NCBI RefSeq assembly: GCF_029982035.1
Contig: NZ_CP104167.1
Coordinates: 62,001 to 126,000 of the forward strand
Source: Megaera polyxenophila
GTDB lineage: Bacteria; Pseudomonadota; Alphaproteobacteria; Rickettsiales; Rickettsiaceae
DNA length: 64,000 bases
Direction of reading: 5' to 3'
Shown piece after piece: positions 54,011 to 63,401 of this stretch (positions are counted from its first letter, which is position 1; each line of letters opens with the position of its first letter). The notes under the pieces were generated by a model. It saw nothing but the letters and a program-made list of their open reading frames with translations, was not told where the DNA came from and made no database searches. The position numbers and the translations under genes are program-made.

Positions 54011-54120
54011 AAATGAGCGATTGAGGGAGAATTAACGGGATGGGGCAGTCTTGGCGGATAGCGAATCATCTTAAAGAGTTGGTAGTACAGAAAATTAATT
54101 TTAATAACGGAGAATTAAAC

Positions 54121-54495
54121 ATGCAAAACAAGCAAATTTCAAAATCAAAAAATACTTCTAAAGATTTAATAGTAAATACAACCGAATCGATACAAAAACC
54201 TAAATTAAATTCCTGGCTAAAACCTTTGATTCTTGGGGCAGGATTATTATCTGCAACTTTTGCTCTTTACCCTGAACTAGTACTCGCTGCATTTGATATA
54301 GACAAAGGCGTTACTGCCGGAACAAAACCTTTACTTGATGGGGTTCAGGCCCACTGGGGTAAAGGGGTATTACTAAGTGGAACGGCTGCAGCACTAGTTG
54401 GAGAAGGTGACCCAAGACAAAGAGCAATCAGGGCCGGTCTTGGATGCGGTGCTGCCGGGGTTGTGATACTAGGGTTAATTGGAATGCTTGGATAA
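54121..54495 (+). CDS. traA: TraA-like F-type pilin precursor
   Basis: 124 residues from ATG at 54121, chosen over an in-frame ATG at 54040 because aacggagaattaaac precedes it. A long leader with a hydrophobic segment ends LVLAAF; cleavage after VLA would leave about 68 residues with two hydrophobic helices (VLLSGTAAALVGE and AAGVVILGLIGMLG). F pilin is similar: a long leader and a mature length of about 70. First gene of the tra cluster, directly before traL. The identification rests on size, topology and position. Confidence 0.75.
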   Translation: MQNKQISKSKNTSKDLIVNTTESIQKPKLNSWLKPLILGAGLLSATFALYPELVLAAFDIDKGVTAGTKPLLDGVQAHWGKGVLLSGTAAALVGEGDPRQRAIRAGLGCGAAGVVILGLIGMLG

Positions 54496-54501
54496 AAGAA
54501 G

Positions 54502-54786
54502 ATGGCAAGAAGAGTATTTACCAAATGTCTGAATCAGGAATTAAAGATATTTAATTTCTCGGTCGGTTCTTTAATTGGTGGTGGCATCTTGCTTGTACTA
54601 GGGGCCTTGAGTAAAGGTCTGATGTGGGGCATAGGGGCAGGGGTCATTGGTTTCATGATTGGGCGATGGTTATCAAGGCAATGGTTTTTAGGACAAATAC
54701 AGCGCAAGCTCTATTGGTATTTTCCGTTTGAGAAAATTTTCATTGATAAGAACACCCCGCCTTCTTATTTGCGTAGTTTGATGTAA
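54502..54786 (+). CDS. traL: TraL, T4SS pilus assembly membrane protein
   Basis: 94 residues, with hydrophobic helices FNFSVGSLIGGGILLVLGAL and MWGIGAGVIGFMIGRWLSRQ and a C-terminal YWYFPFEKIF...PPSYLRSLM characteristic of TraL. Inner-membrane component of the F-type secretion channel (VirB3-like). 6 bp after traA. Confidence 0.88.
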   Translation: MARRVFTKCLNQELKIFNFSVGSLIGGGILLVLGALSKGLMWGIGAGVIGFMIGRWLSRQWFLGQIQRKLYWYFPFEKIFIDKNTPPSYLRSLM

Positions 54787-54835
54787 TGGTTTTTCGCCGG
54801 TAATAGGAAATCTGATTAAAACGGGATTTGGTTAT

Positions 54836-55425
54836 ATGGAAAAGCAGGTAATGGTTAAGAATATAGATCAGGTAGCAAGGCAACGGAATTTTCTGCTGCT
54901 GCTGGTGATAGTAAGCGTATTTTCGGTTGCAGCTCTTAGTCTTAAGCTAATTACAACCGAGGCAAAGGTGATTTTAGCTCCGGGTTTAAATCAAGAGGTA
55001 TGGACGTCGGATAAAGGTGTTTCAATCAGTTATTTAGAAGAAACTTCAGCAATGTACCTGCCGTTACTACTTGTCTGACCTCTGATTCCATTGACTGGAA
55101 AAAAGAGCTGCTGATGAACCACGTATCACAAAGTGATGCAAAATATATGAGATTGATTAACGAATATTTTGCTGCCAGCAAGGAGAAGTACAAACGATTC
55201 TCATTAAGTACTCACTTTGCTGTTAAAAGTTTTGAGGTTAATCAGAAAGAGTTAACGGTTAAAGCTATCGGTCAATTAAACAGCCGGTTCGGTGAGCGTG
55301 GCCTGCAGAATATACCTGCTGTTTACGGTCTTAGTTTTGAATGGAGGTCGGGGAAGTTGTTGTTGAAGGAGTTTGTCAAGTTAAGTAAAGAAGAAGAGGA
55401 ATTATATGACCATGAGCAAAACTAG
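54836..55425 (+). pseudogene. traE: TraE, frameshifted
   Basis: The first frame reads MEKQVMVKNIDQVARQRNFL, a membrane helix (LLLVIVSVFSVAALSLKLIT) and GVSISYLEETSAMYLPLLL, then stops at 55076-55078. Another frame resumes LTSDSIDWKKELLMNHVSQS and continues to ELYDHEQN at 55425. One indel near 55065-55075 separates them. TraE is the VirB5/8-like inner-membrane core protein of F-type systems, usually about 190 residues, which is the joined length here. Confidence 0.85.
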
Positions 55426-56167
55426 GATTTTCCTGATTCTTGGGGTTTTTATTGTGGCCGGTTTAGGCGTAGATAGTTTTGCGAAAGAGCTGCAGTCTGC
55501 GGTCGAAGATAGAGGGGTTTTAAGAATCAGCTATCTATCTCATACTGATATAAATATTGCTAGTGGGGGCATTAATCGCATCCATTTTGAGAAGGCAAGG
55601 ATCACTAAGATCATTGGCGATACTAGTAAATATGAAGCTGTAGTTGCTGATAATAACTGTGATCTGTTTTTAACTTCAAGCATTCCTGCATCCGGTACTA
55701 TTGACCTGACATTATTACTTGGGGCGGGAAAAGCGATTGATTTAAGGTTACATGTTCTGGATTTACTGCGACCTCAGCTAATCAATATTGACGTAAGCGA
55801 TGAAAGCAGAAAAAGAGACGTAAAGAACTGCGAGATTAAAGAGATGATTGAAAAGATGGCGGCAAATGAGCGAGGAAAATATTTTGTACAGAAAAAAGAT
55901 AGAAAGGTAGAAGTAGCGGGTCATCCTGATCTTATCCTAACGCAAGTGGTTTCCTATCGTTACGGGAAATTAGCCGGAGCAGGTTTTACTTATAAGGTGA
56001 AGAAGTCGCATAGAAATAATCAGAATATAACGGAGCAGGTTACGTTAGAGACTTTCAAGGGGATTTTCAAGGATACTGTAGCTATCGGGATGAGGAACTC
56101 CGGCTCAGCCGGAGATGAGCCTAGGGTATTTGTGGTATATGATTACACGGAAGGGAATGATGTTTAA
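55406..56167 (+). CDS. traK: TraK, outer core (secretin-like) protein
   Basis: 253 residues, start ATG at 55406 inside the end of traE. Signal peptide MSKTRIFLILGVFIVAGLGV, then SYLSHTDINIASGGINRIHF, VADNNCDLFLTSSIPASGTI and a C-terminal TLETFKGIFKDTVAIGMRN. TraK is the VirB9-like periplasmic component that interacts with TraV and TraB. It appears intact. Confidence 0.88.
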   Translation: MTMSKTRIFLILGVFIVAGLGVDSFAKELQSAVEDRGVLRISYLSHTDINIASGGINRIHFEKARITKIIGDTSKYEAVVADNNCDLFLTSSIPASGTIDLTLLLGAGKAIDLRLHVLDLLRPQLINIDVSDESRKRDVKNCEIKEMIEKMAANERGKYFVQKKDRKVEVAGHPDLILTQVVSYRYGKLAGAGFTYKVKKSHRNNQNITEQVTLETFKGIFKDTVAIGMRNSGSAGDEPRVFVVYDYTEGNDV

Positions 56168-57506
56168 GAAGATATTACAGTTAATGAAATCAACATCCCG
56201 CTTGGATGACGATAAGTTAAAGAAAGTAGTTAATACCGAAAGTTTGAGTCTCGGCGGTGATCGAGAGAGGAATAATTTAACACGTATTAAGCAAATCAGA
56301 TTATTTATCGGTTTGCTAATTGTCGTAGTGATCATTTTAGGGTTTTTAATCAATTATGTGCAGGAAAAAACGATAGTGGAAAAACCCGTGGTAGCCCCTC
56401 AAACTCTAAAAGTAGAGCTTGCGGACAAGGCACTTGATCCTGATAAGATGTGGCGGAATCATCACGAGGAGGCATTAAAGGCCAAAACCGATGAACTAAA
56501 CAAGCGAATAGTGCAAGCTGAAGCTTCGGTAGAGGAGACAAAGAATAAGTTCATAGAGGAAAGTCGCTTGCAGGTGGAGAGTTTAAAGGAGCAATTAAAA
56601 ATGGCTAAAGCAGAGATGGATGAGGCAAACAGGATGCTAAGAGGGGTAGCAGCTAGAGAGGAGGAGCGTTTAAATGCTGAGCCTCTGCATAAAGCTACGG
56701 CAATAGAGATGCAAGGTTTTGATAATGACACTGAGTTTGACATGCCGAAGTCTGCGGCTGATTATGTACCGGAAGGAACGTATTTTACCGGATATCTGCT
56801 TGGCGGAATTGTAGTATCAACGGCCCTTGGCGCAGCAGATGAGAACTCAACCCCGGTAAATATCCAGTTAAAGGGTCGGGGAAATTTGGCAAAGCAGAAC
56901 GGGCTTGATATTAGTAAATGCCGAATAATAGGAAGTGCTTATGGCGATTTATCGAGTGAAAGAGCATTTATCCGTTTGGAGAAAATGGTGTGTGAAGAGG
57001 ACGGCATGTATATCACCAGTGAAATAGCCGGAGATGTACACGGACCTGATGGATTTAACGGAATTAAGGGAACGGTAGTATCGACGGGAGCAAAACATAT
57101 AAAGAATGCTGCGATCGGTGGGTTAATTAGTGGGTTAGCCGGTAGTGCCAAGGGGCAGGAGGGGATAAATATTACAAGCGGCGGATTAGTGTCAACTAAG
57201 AGCAAAGGTTTTAATGATATGGCAACCGGGGGACTTATGAACGGAGCAAGTAATGCAGGAGAAAAGATAGCCGATTATTACCTCCGGCAAGCTGAAAGCA
57301 TGTCACCGGTATTGACTATTCCGGGAGGCGTGCGGGTGAATCCTCAGATAATAAAAGGATTTTTTATCGGTCAGGTAAATACGCATCGCAAGATCAAGGC
57401 AAAAAGATTGACGGATAAAGGAAACAAGAGAGTAGAGCAGCATAGGCAAAAGGAGGTACTTAAAGCAAATGAACAGGAGGAGGCTAGCGATGACGGTTGG
57501 AAATAA
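56157..57506 (+). CDS. traB: TraB, inner-to-outer membrane core protein
   Basis: About 449 residues from ATG at 56157 (MMFKKILQLMKSTSRLDDDK), after ggaaggga and overlapping the traK stop. Membrane helix RLFIGLLIVVVIILGFLINY, coiled coil (about 110-180), then the VirB10-like domain: YVPEGTYFTGYLLGGIVVST, GRGNLAKQNGLDISKCRIIG, YGDLSSERAFIRLEKMVCEE and LTIPGGVRVNPQIIKGFFIG. Intact. Confidence 0.92.
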   Translation: MMFKKILQLMKSTSRLDDDKLKKVVNTESLSLGGDRERNNLTRIKQIRLFIGLLIVVVIILGFLINYVQEKTIVEKPVVAPQTLKVELADKALDPDKMWRNHHEEALKAKTDELNKRIVQAEASVEETKNKFIEESRLQVESLKEQLKMAKAEMDEANRMLRGVAAREEERLNAEPLHKATAIEMQGFDNDTEFDMPKSAADYVPEGTYFTGYLLGGIVVSTALGAADENSTPVNIQLKGRGNLAKQNGLDISKCRIIGSAYGDLSSERAFIRLEKMVCEEDGMYITSEIAGDVHGPDGFNGIKGTVVSTGAKHIKNAAIGGLISGLAGSAKGQEGINITSGGLVSTKSKGFNDMATGGLMNGASNAGEKIADYYLRQAESMSPVLTIPGGVRVNPQIIKGFFIGQVNTHRKIKAKRLTDKGNKRVEQHRQKEVLKANEQEEASDDGWK

Positions 57507-57862
57507 GAGATTAGCAGGTTACGTTCTAAATAATATTGCAGTTAGATTCTGTATGTGCTTTGCGACTTTGTTACTACTTAGCGGGTGCAGTAGCGGTTAC
57601 GGTACGTCTTTTGCATGCGGAGATAGCAAGGGAGCAAACTGTATGCCGATGGATAAGGTAGACAGGCTAATTGCCAGCGGTGAGATTGAGCGTTATACCA
57701 AGGAAAGGGAGGAAACCTGCCGAGGTAGCAGATGTAAAAAGGGAGAAAGTGCAGAAATCGGTAAGGCGGATGAATTACCGGCGCTTTATAATGGTACCCA
57801 AAAACTGGACTGCTAAAAATGAAGAATGAGATATAATTTCACAACAAGGAAATGGAAATTAT

Positions 57863-58174
57863 ATGTCTAAAAAAGCGAAGCAATATAGTGCGACGGAAAA
57901 AACAAAAATTGTTATAGAAGCAATAAAAGCTGAAATGACAATAGCACAAATAAGCAGTAAGTACGGGGTTCATGCAACTCAAATACAAGCATGGAAAAAA
58001 AGAGGTATAGAAAATTTAGTTAGTGGTTTTCAAGTTAAGCCGGCAACAAAAGATCCAGACAATCAAGATTTGATAAAACAATTATATGAACAAATAGGAC
58101 AGTTAAGCGTTGAGCGTGACTGGCTGAAAAAAAAAATCTACATTGTTTGGACTTGGAAACTAGGAAAAGTATGA
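57863..58174 (+). CDS. IS3 transposase OrfA, copy 2
   Basis: 103 residues, MSKKAKQYSATEKTKIVIEA. HTH and leucine-zipper region as in copy 1. A run of 10 A residues (58127-58136) puts orfB in the -1 frame, the standard IS3 arrangement for programmed frameshifting. Probably functional. Confidence 0.9.
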   Translation: MSKKAKQYSATEKTKIVIEAIKAEMTIAQISSKYGVHATQIQAWKKRGIENLVSGFQVKPATKDPDNQDLIKQLYEQIGQLSVERDWLKKKIYIVWTWKLGKV

Positions 58175-58989
58175 TTGATAATAATTGTATAAATCTAAGC
58201 ATTGTTAGGCAATGCGATCTACTTTTAATTAATAAATCTACTTATTATTACAAGGCAAAAGGAATAACTACAAGAGACTTAGAAATAATGAAAGTAATTG
58301 ATGAAATCTATACAGAGCATCCGTATTTCGGGGCCAGAAGAATGTCCAAGCATCTTGTACCGTTTGGAATTGTTATTGGTCGCAAAGCGGTAAGTCGTTA
58401 TTACGGAATAATGTCAATAGAAGCCATTTATCCTAAAATGAATTTAAGCAAGCGCAACCAAGCTCATAAGGTATATCCTTATCTTTTAAAAGGCGTTGAA
58501 ATTACTAAGACAAATCAGGTATGGAGCACCGATATAACTTATATTAGAATGGCACAAGGATTTGTATATCTAGTAGCCATTATTGATTGGTTTAGCCGTT
58601 ATATTCTGAGCTGGAAGGTTTCTATTAGCTTAGAAAGTGATTTTTGCATCGACGCACTAGAAGAAGCCCTAGAAAAGCACGGTCAACCTGAGGTTTTTAA
58701 TACCGATCAAGGTTCTCAATTTACGTCAAAAAATTTCATCTACGAACTTGTTAAACGTGAAATCAAGATTAGCATGGACGGTAAAGGTAGGGCTTTAGAT
58801 AATGTATTTATTGAAAGATTTTGGCGTTCATTAAAACAAGAAAAAATATATTTGATAATTTTAAATACTGTCAAGGAGGTAAAAAATGCTATAACAGATT
58901 ACATAACTTTTTATAATAGTAAAAGGATGCACCAATCCTTGGAATATTTAACTCCAGAACAGGTGTATTTAACAAAAATTATTGGCTAA
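58147..58989 (+). CDS. IS3 transposase OrfB, copy 2
   Basis: 280 residues; same protein as the copy 1 OrfB with D (STDITYI), D (NTDQGSQF) and E (IERFWRS). It overlaps orfA by 28 bp. Confidence 0.92.
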   Translation: MDLETRKSMIDNNCINLSIVRQCDLLLINKSTYYYKAKGITTRDLEIMKVIDEIYTEHPYFGARRMSKHLVPFGIVIGRKAVSRYYGIMSIEAIYPKMNLSKRNQAHKVYPYLLKGVEITKTNQVWSTDITYIRMAQGFVYLVAIIDWFSRYILSWKVSISLESDFCIDALEEALEKHGQPEVFNTDQGSQFTSKNFIYELVKREIKISMDGKGRALDNVFIERFWRSLKQEKIYLIILNTVKEVKNAITDYITFYNSKRMHQSLEYLTPEQVYLTKIIG

Positions 58990-60169
58990 TATTATAACGC
59001 AAATTATATCTCATAATTTCTGATTTTTAGTCTAGACAAATTGGGCCACCTTACTTGCTACCCCAGAAATTAAACTTGAAACTATAGAGGTTCAAGGATG
59101 AAGATTACGGATAGTTTAAAGGATTTAGCCAATTTTTGCGGACTTGGGGTAGAGGGGAGCGTAAATCTGATCCAATGGATGCATTTGGAGAGCATACTGC
59201 GCAGGTAACGGGGGGAGCAGTGCCGCTATCTGATTTTCTTGTTTATGATTATTTTGATGAAGAGCAAGGATTATTTTTTAATAATAACGATAGTATTGGT
59301 TTCTGGTATGAGATTAATCCGTTAGTTGGGTCTAATGAGGGCCTTGAGAAGAATCTGACGTTATTTTTCAATGACGAATTACCGGAAGATATTTACTTGC
59401 AGTTTCTAATTATTGCCGGCACTGATATTAGCGATATCCTAGATACATGGGAGCAGGGGAGAAAATACGGCGGGGAAATACTAGCCCATATAACAAAATC
59501 CCGCCGGCGGTTTATTGAAAATTGCGCCAAGGATTTTGCAAGTAGCAGAGATGGAAGACTGGCAAGAAATTTTCGGACGTTTGTTGCCTGTTCAAGGTCT
59601 TTAGGAATCAGGTCGGGGAAATCGATTGATCTAATGACTTCTTTTAAAAGAAAGCTTGAGAACAAGTTAAATACGGAAAAGCTTTCTCCAAGACTGATGA
59701 AAGCAGAGGATTTAATTGTCATCGGTAGGGAGTTACTGCAACCGGATTTTGGAAGAAGTGCCGGTAAAGTCGTTTATAGTAAATATAACAATTTATCCGA
59801 TCAGATTTGCAAGAAGTTTGAGGGGACGGTTATTAAGCCTGAATCTGTTATACATGAGGCTACAAATCTTCAGACGAGGATTTTTTCACCAAGAGAGTTA
59901 CCGGAGAGTTTTTCTCTGAGTGAAATGGTAGCGTTGCTTGGGTCAGGTGATAGGGTAATACCGGCAAGGTTTGTAATTAGCTATAGCCTGGCAAGTTCTT
60001 TGGGCAGCGGTGGCACTTCCCGTTTAACGACTCAAGGGATGAGATCCATTCACGCCGCCGAGCGAGATTATACACGTCACGATATCAGTGCCAGAGAAGA
60101 AGCAAAGAGTGGAGAGAGGTACTAGATATTCATAAAAAAGGTGAGCGGTTTTTAAGCGAATCGATGCTA

Positions 60170-61298
60170 TTAACCCACCAATTAAATACCCGACATAACT
60201 ATTGCCAAGAAGGAAGGAATTTGTATAATGCAATAATGTCAAAAAGTGAAGATTTTAGGAAATTATCAATAAGCGCACAAGCGTCGATGAGAAAGATTGC
60301 TCTAAAACTAGTAAAAAGAGGAGAGAGTCAATCGTCGGTAGGTGAATTAATAGGAGTGAGTCGCCAGACAGTAAATGAATGGGTAAGGAGGGAAAAGAGA
60401 GGCGACAAGTACGCAATTAGTGGGAAGTTAAGAGGTAGAAAGATAGGAGAGAAAAGGCTTATAACCGAAGATCAAAGTAAAATAATACAAGGGTACGTAA
60501 ATATCTCTAGACCAGAAGATCACAATATCAAATCAGCATTATGGTCAAGAAAATCAGTTAATGCACTCATCAAAAAACATTGTGGATTTTTTCTTCCCCT
60601 AAGTACAATAGGCGAATATTTAAGAAGATGGGGGTATACTGCACAAAAGCCAAAGAAGTTAGCATATGAGCAGCAACCCAAAAGGGTTCAATTTTGGTTA
60701 GATGAAGAATATCCGTCAATAGCCAAGCAAGCAGAATATGAAAAGGCAGAAATACATTGGTGCGACGAAGTAGGGATAAAACAAGAGTGTCAGGTATTAC
60801 AAAGCTATTCTTTAAAAGGAAAAACCCCTGTTGTGATTCATAAATCGAAGAGATTTAGTATAAACATGATATCCACTGTTACAAATAACGGTAAGCTAAG
60901 GTTTATGCTGTACGAAGAGACACTAAAAACAAATGTATTTATAGAATTTTTACGGAGGTTGGTAAAATACTCCAAGAAAAAAATCTTCTTAATCCTAGAT
61001 AATCTCAAGGTTCATCATAGCAAAAAAGTACAAATATGGACTCGGAAACATAAAAAGAAAATTTCTTTATTTTTTCTGCCTCCGTATACTCCGCAACATA
61101 ATCCGGATGAATATTTAAACAACGATTTAAAAAGAAATGTAAATAGGAAACATATACCTCTTACAAAATCTGAACTCCAAGGGAATTTAAAATCTTACCT
61201 AAGGACTCTGCAAAATAACCCAGAACATATCAAAAGATTATTTCAGGCGAAAGAAGTAAAATATGCCGCCTAAGTCGGGTATTTAATTGGTGGGTTAA
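60170..61298 (+). mobile_element. IS630-family element, copy D (1,129 bp)
   Basis: TA at 60168-60169 and 61299-61300 flank the usual ends. Removing it with one TA restores SESMLVMITSPQ in traC. Confidence 0.95.
60236..61273 (+). CDS. IS630 transposase, copy D
   Basis: 345 residues from ATG at 60236 (MSKSEDFRKLS). Intact HTH and DDE segments, same as copies A and E. Confidence 0.93.
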   Translation: MSKSEDFRKLSISAQASMRKIALKLVKRGESQSSVGELIGVSRQTVNEWVRREKRGDKYAISGKLRGRKIGEKRLITEDQSKIIQGYVNISRPEDHNIKSALWSRKSVNALIKKHCGFFLPLSTIGEYLRRWGYTAQKPKKLAYEQQPKRVQFWLDEEYPSIAKQAEYEKAEIHWCDEVGIKQECQVLQSYSLKGKTPVVIHKSKRFSINMISTVTNNGKLRFMLYEETLKTNVFIEFLRRLVKYSKKKIFLILDNLKVHHSKKVQIWTRKHKKKISLFFLPPYTPQHNPDEYLNNDLKRNVNRKHIPLTKSELQGNLKSYLRTLQNNPEHIKRLFQAKEVKYAA

Positions 61299-62955
61299 TA
61301 GTAATGATTACAAGCCCGCAGGATAATATTGACATTGCCGAGGAATCTTTAAAAAGTCTTTGGAATGCCAATGACTGGAAACTGGGGATTAATAATAATC
61401 TGCAGCTACTGAGTTTACTAAGTACAATGCCGATGAGCGGTTCTACTTACTGGAAATCACTATCATTTTTCAAATTGACCAGAAATGCCCTAAGCGGAGA
61501 GATAGTAGCTAAATTACCTTTGCAAGGAGAATGGCGTGGTGTACCACAATCAGGAGTATTACTTATGGGCAGGCGGGGTCAATTATTTAATTTTAATCCG
61601 TTTTACAGGATTGGCGGCGGCGGTAATTATAATGTAGTAGTCATAGCACCTTCTGGAAGTGGAAAGACCTTTACTTTAGAGGATCTTGTGACGAGTTGCC
61701 TTGCACAAGGGGTAGCGGTTTTTGTCATGGATATTGGAGCAAGTTACAAGAATATCTGTGAACTTTTAGGAGGAGAGATGCTACGTTTTGATCGTGGTAG
61801 CAGATTATCATTAAATCCGTTTGCCGGTTTAAGCAGTAGCGGAGCGGTATATACCAAGGCATTATCATTACTTGCGCAAGGTGTTGATCTTAAAAAAGTA
61901 GCTGAAATCACCGGTCTGCCGCAAGAAAAGATAGAAGCCTTAGCAGTCGGTAAATCAGCTGCAAGTAATTTGGAAAAAGAGAAGGAAGGAATCGAGGTTT
62001 TAGAAATCAAGGATAAAAAGATAAGCGGTAAAACCCATTTTGTAACCAAGGACAGTATGATTTATGCAAAAGCAATGGTAGCTTCAATGTGCGGTTTAAG
62101 CGGTGATGTTAGAGGCGAAGCGGTGATCGAGAGAGCAATAGCTGAAGGGATAACAGAGTATGGTACTGAACTTGATATTACAAAATTAGCTAAGGTATTT
62201 GAAGAATTAAAGGATCACCGAGGGAATCCCGTTGAAGGAGCGTCAGCTATGTCCGATAGTCTGTATCCGTATACAGAGCAGGGTATTCACGGCCGTTATT
62301 TTAAATCCGGTAAAGAGGCCAGTTTTAAAGAACTGCTAACACTTTTTGAGCTTGAAGAAATCAAGGACGATGAGCCTCTTTTAGCTGTGGTACTGCAAAT
62401 AATACTAATGCAGATTACGATGCAGTTTTTATGTGGTGATCGGAGTCGTTATTTTATGTTAGTAGTTGATGAGGCTTGGCTGATTATGGATTTTGCGGCT
62501 TCGTTTCTAGAGCGATTTGCTAGGACTGTTAGAAAATACGGAGGTAGTCTGGTTGTATGTACGCAAGATTTATCGAGTTTTAGTAAAGGCTCATCACAAA
62601 GGGCAATACTTGAGTCGTCTACGTGGAAATTAATTTTACAACAAAAAGAAGAGGGTATAACTACCTTTGCTAAGGAAGAGGGATACCTGCCTTACTTGGA
62701 TTTAATCCGCTCTGTTCGTAAATGCTCTGCTAACCGCTTTTCTGAGATATTAATCGATACTAATGGTGCGAAGGTGGTAGGAAGGCTTGTCACCGATCCT
62801 TATAGTACTGCTTTATATTCTACGGAAAAGGATGATTTTAGCTTTTTAATGAATGAGGAGAAGTCAGGTAAAAGCAAGCATGAGGCTATTTTGCAATTAT
62901 CAAAGAAATACGGGCTATTGGCTGAAGATTTAACAGAAGTATAAAAGGAATAATT

Positions 62956-63357
62956 ATGATGAGTCTAAATATGAAACTCGCTTATATTGCAATCTTATTG
63001 GTCATTATCGGTTTTTTAAGCGGTTGGCTCGGTTGTTTGTTTTTGGGAAATCTAGCGGGATCGGTACGGGTGCTGTTTGTTTCTGAAGAAGCACTTGTTG
63101 CTTTAGAGGAAGAGCGTATTAAAAATCTCTCCGAAAATCATGGGATGGAAAACTCAAGGGCAGCAGGAAGCATATTTTTCGGCAAACCGGAACTTGCTAT
63201 AAAAAAGATGGAGCAGATAGCAGGGAGCTTTGCAGATAAAAGTACTAAGGTTTTAATCGTAAGTAATAAAAAAGGTTATGCCCGTAATGGCAGCGGAATA
63301 TCGGACATTATTCACAAAGAGCTAGTAAAAGTTTTAAGTGCAGAAAAGGAAGATTAA
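62956..63357 (+). CDS. trbI: TrbI, F-type pilus assembly protein
   Basis: 133 residues. An N-terminal membrane helix (LAYIAILLVIIGFLSGWLGC) is followed by a periplasmic part (EEERIKNLSE, KVLIVSNKKGYARNGSGISD). Length, topology and place between traC and traW match F-plasmid TrbI, which affects pilus retraction. 11 bp after traC, ribosome site aaaggaataatt. Confidence 0.82.
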   Translation: MMSLNMKLAYIAILLVIIGFLSGWLGCLFLGNLAGSVRVLFVSEEALVALEEERIKNLSENHGMENSRAAGSIFFGKPELAIKKMEQIAGSFADKSTKVLIVSNKKGYARNGSGISDIIHKELVKVLSAEKED

Positions 63358-63401
63358 GAATTAACGAATTGGTAGAGGTAGAAAAGCAAGCATGAGGTGT
63401 G

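Larger units (their letters stand above)
57793..59053 (+). mobile_element. IS3-family element, copy 2 (1,261 bp)
   Basis: Same sequence as 9111-10370 plus one A in the slippery run. Inserted in traV. Ends ggtacccaaaaactggac and ...gggccacctta. Confidence 0.92.
57490..59101 (+). pseudogene. traV: TraV lipoprotein, interrupted by IS3
   Basis: ATG at 57490 (MTVGNKRLAGYVLNNIAVRF) preceded by ggaggagg. Lipobox LLLLSGC, then FACGDSKGANCMPMDKVDRL to ADELPALY at about 57790. IS3 copy 2 follows. The tail ATPEIKLETIEVQG resumes at 59057 after it, with the stop at 59099-59101 overlapping the traC start. TraV is the VirB7-like outer-membrane lipoprotein of the core complex. Only the C-terminal end is detached; a truncated lipoprotein ending ALYNGTQKLDC could still be made. 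Confidence 0.85.
59098..62944 (+). pseudogene. traC: TraC/VirB4-type ATPase, two frameshifts and an IS630 insertion
   Basis: ATG at 59098 (MKITDSLKDLANFCGLG). A one-base shift in cttggggtagagggg moves to the frame RGERKSDPMDAFGEHTAQVT that runs to 60125. A second shift at gcaaagagtgg (AREEAK then EWREVLDIHKKGERFLSES) leads to the IS630 at 60170. After it, 61301-62944 reads VMITSPQDNIDIAEESLKSL with Walker A APSGSGKT and Walker B FMLVVDEAWLIM. TraC energises pilus assembly. All parts of a protein of about 880 residues are present, but not in one frame. Confidence 0.88.

Noticed and set aside
54040..54120. Upstream start for the traA-like gene
   Set aside because: The extension has no signal-peptide character and a better ribosome-binding region directly precedes ATG at 54121.
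56115..56156. Upstream start for traB
   Set aside because: It would overlap traK by 53 bp; ATG at 56157 has a ggaaggga site and only a short overlap.
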